DNA of 64,000 nucleotides, taken from Ophiosphaerella korrae (Eukaryota > Ascomycota > Dothideomycetes > Pleosporales > Phaeosphaeriaceae). Shown here piece by piece: positions 62,809 to 64,000 of this stretch (position 1 is its first letter; each line of letters begins with the position of its first letter). Position numbers and translations under genes: made by a program. The notes beneath the pieces were generated by a model. That model was not told the DNA's origin and did no database searches. It worked only from the letters and a program-made list of their open reading frames with translations. The stretch is taken from NCBI GenBank assembly GCA_028456385.1, contig JALNQF010000032.1, forward strand, positions 124,001 through 188,000, in the 5' to 3' direction.

Positions 62809-64000
62809 TCGAATACCGCCATCGCCGCCTTGATTATGTCGTCATCTGCCTACGAGATCGAACTGCGGGCACGACAATCTTATCGATCGAACCGCTTTAC
62901 GCGATAGCCAACTTATAACCTCCATTCTGCAATCATTTTCAGCAATCACACTCCAGATCACTGTTCGTTCTTCACTCACAGCATCGTGTTCACTCCCTTG
63001 TACTCGACAATCATTGCACGCGCTGTTCGGCCCCTTCCGGACAGTATGAAACTTGGGCCATCTTTGATCTGGCACATTTGGATGGTGATGGCGTTGAGAT
63101 GGTAATGGTGATGAAGGTCTCCGCAAGGCGTTTGGGTGGTATTTTGATAGGCGATGAGGCGCATCCGGCTAAGTGGTGCTGTTGGACTTTGTGCTTTCGG
63201 ACTTTGTGCTTTCGGTGCGGATGCGTTGGCGATACCTGGGCAATTCGGTATTTGTCGCAAGATAGTTTAGGTCATGATACTTGGATATATTGATACATTG
63301 ATTACTCTGATTTTACTTTTCAATATTTTTCTGCTTCCAGTTCCGCTAACGATCATGATACAAGTGCAGGTGGTCACCTGATGTATCTAAATTACAGATG
63401 TTGGTGTGACGTATTCTTCTCACCGCAGTCGTGACATATCCGTATGTAGCATCATTCAAATTTGCGATATTACTTTATTTGGAATAGTCAGAAAGTAAAT
63501 GAGCTCTCGGTGCATGGAATTCATACTGCTGACTGTTGATAAGCCAACAGCAGCATGTCGGACACGCTTGTCTTTGAGACGTCTGGCACTTCAGGCCCAA
63601 AAAGAGAAGCCACTGAGTTAGAGAGCTGATTGTCGTTACACTTCTTCGGTTCCGAACGTCAGCATCATGATTTATTTACGTGCCCTTCGTTGCTTTCCAA
63701 GGTTTTAAAGTAACGATAAACACCTCACACTACCAAGTGTATGCATTTCAAAGTCTACATGCAATGGAAGAGACATGCGCATTGTATATTATCCAAAATT
63801 ATCATCCAGCGCAATGTCGTATTGCGAATGGGTGGTAAGACCGATAACCCTAACGCCTAGTTAACACACTGGCACAAACATTAACGGGCATGCTCACCCC
63901 ACCAGCGCTATTGCAGAACCAGCAACTACATAGGCACGAAAAGTGAGCCGATCCGCGCGACATATCAACAGCGGACGAACAAGGTTTCTTCTTGAACACG
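62809..64000. other. Intergenic, 1.2 kb, to window end
   Basis: No gene is seen. There is an exact 15-bp tandem repeat GGACTTTGTGCTTTC at 63184-63198 and 63199-63213. The rest is featureless and AT-rich. Confidence 0.5.

Noticed and set aside
63836..63860. Telomere-like TAACCC near the window end
   Set aside because: A single TAACCC unit without tandem repetition is not a telomere.

Overview
The window is a gene-dense stretch of a filamentous ascomycete (Pezizomycotina) nuclear genome; a dothideomycete such as a Pleosporales species is my best guess, but nothing here proves the class. The grounds are short introns (about 47-86 nt) with GTRNGT donors and CTAAC/CTGAC branch sites, a HET-domain NLR, a GH7 cellobiohydrolase, a Zn2Cys6 regulator, a GT15 mannosyltransferase and full-length fungal housekeeping genes. 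No tRNA, rRNA, CRISPR array or intact transposon was seen. About 25 genes are supported, and roughly 35 introns were placed by hand from splice signals plus reading phase.

Layout. 0-3.4 kb: the 3' part of an ankyrin-repeat gene, an orphan gene with a possible chitin-binding-like tail, and a small secreted protein. 4.4-7.8 kb: ERG20 (FPP synthase) divergent from the APC/C subunit APC8/Cdc23. 7.8-9.5 kb: a gene-free block of decayed minisatellite-like repeats. 9.5-10.8 kb: an AT-hook protein with Pro/Gln repeats and, antisense to its 3' end, a possible 47-aa one-TM protein. 11.6-15.8 kb: a Golgi GT15 mannosyltransferase divergent from gamma-tubulin complex component GCP5. 16.8-22.8 kb: a HET-NACHT-ankyrin NLR convergent with a fungal protein kinase. 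23.8-27.9 kb: ADE6 (FGAM synthase). 28.5-30.1 kb: an APH-type phosphotransferase broken by an in-frame TGA and carrying a (GT)23 microsatellite. 31.9-33.1 kb: a divergent GCN5-type acetyltransferase with a bromodomain. 34.1-35.8 kb: secreted GH7 cellulase. 36.9-38.9 kb: PiT-family phosphate permease with a 28-nt exon. 41.0-46.4 kb: a 14-TM-type MFS exporter divergent from a Zn2Cys6 factor. 47.5-48.5 kb: an orphan multi-pass membrane protein. 49.9-52.5 kb: a YeeE/YedE sulphur transporter divergent from an ETHE1-type persulfide dioxygenase. 53.9-59.1 kb: ribokinase, an orphan one-TM protein, and QTRT2 of queuosine tRNA modification. 60.9-62.8 kb: a trypsin-fold serine protease with a cryptic first exon.

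How the genes work together. Most are independent housekeeping genes. Three neighbourhoods suggest joint function. The YeeE/YedE-ETHE1 head-to-head pair looks like a sulphur uptake and persulfide oxidation module. The MFS-Zn2Cys6 head-to-head pair has the layout of a regulator next to its target exporter. The NLR with its convergent kinase, together with the ankyrin gene and serine protease elsewhere in the window, fits a region rich in nonself-recognition parts. Three introns (in the small secreted protein, the kinase and QTRT2) can only be placed in frame as GC-AG introns.
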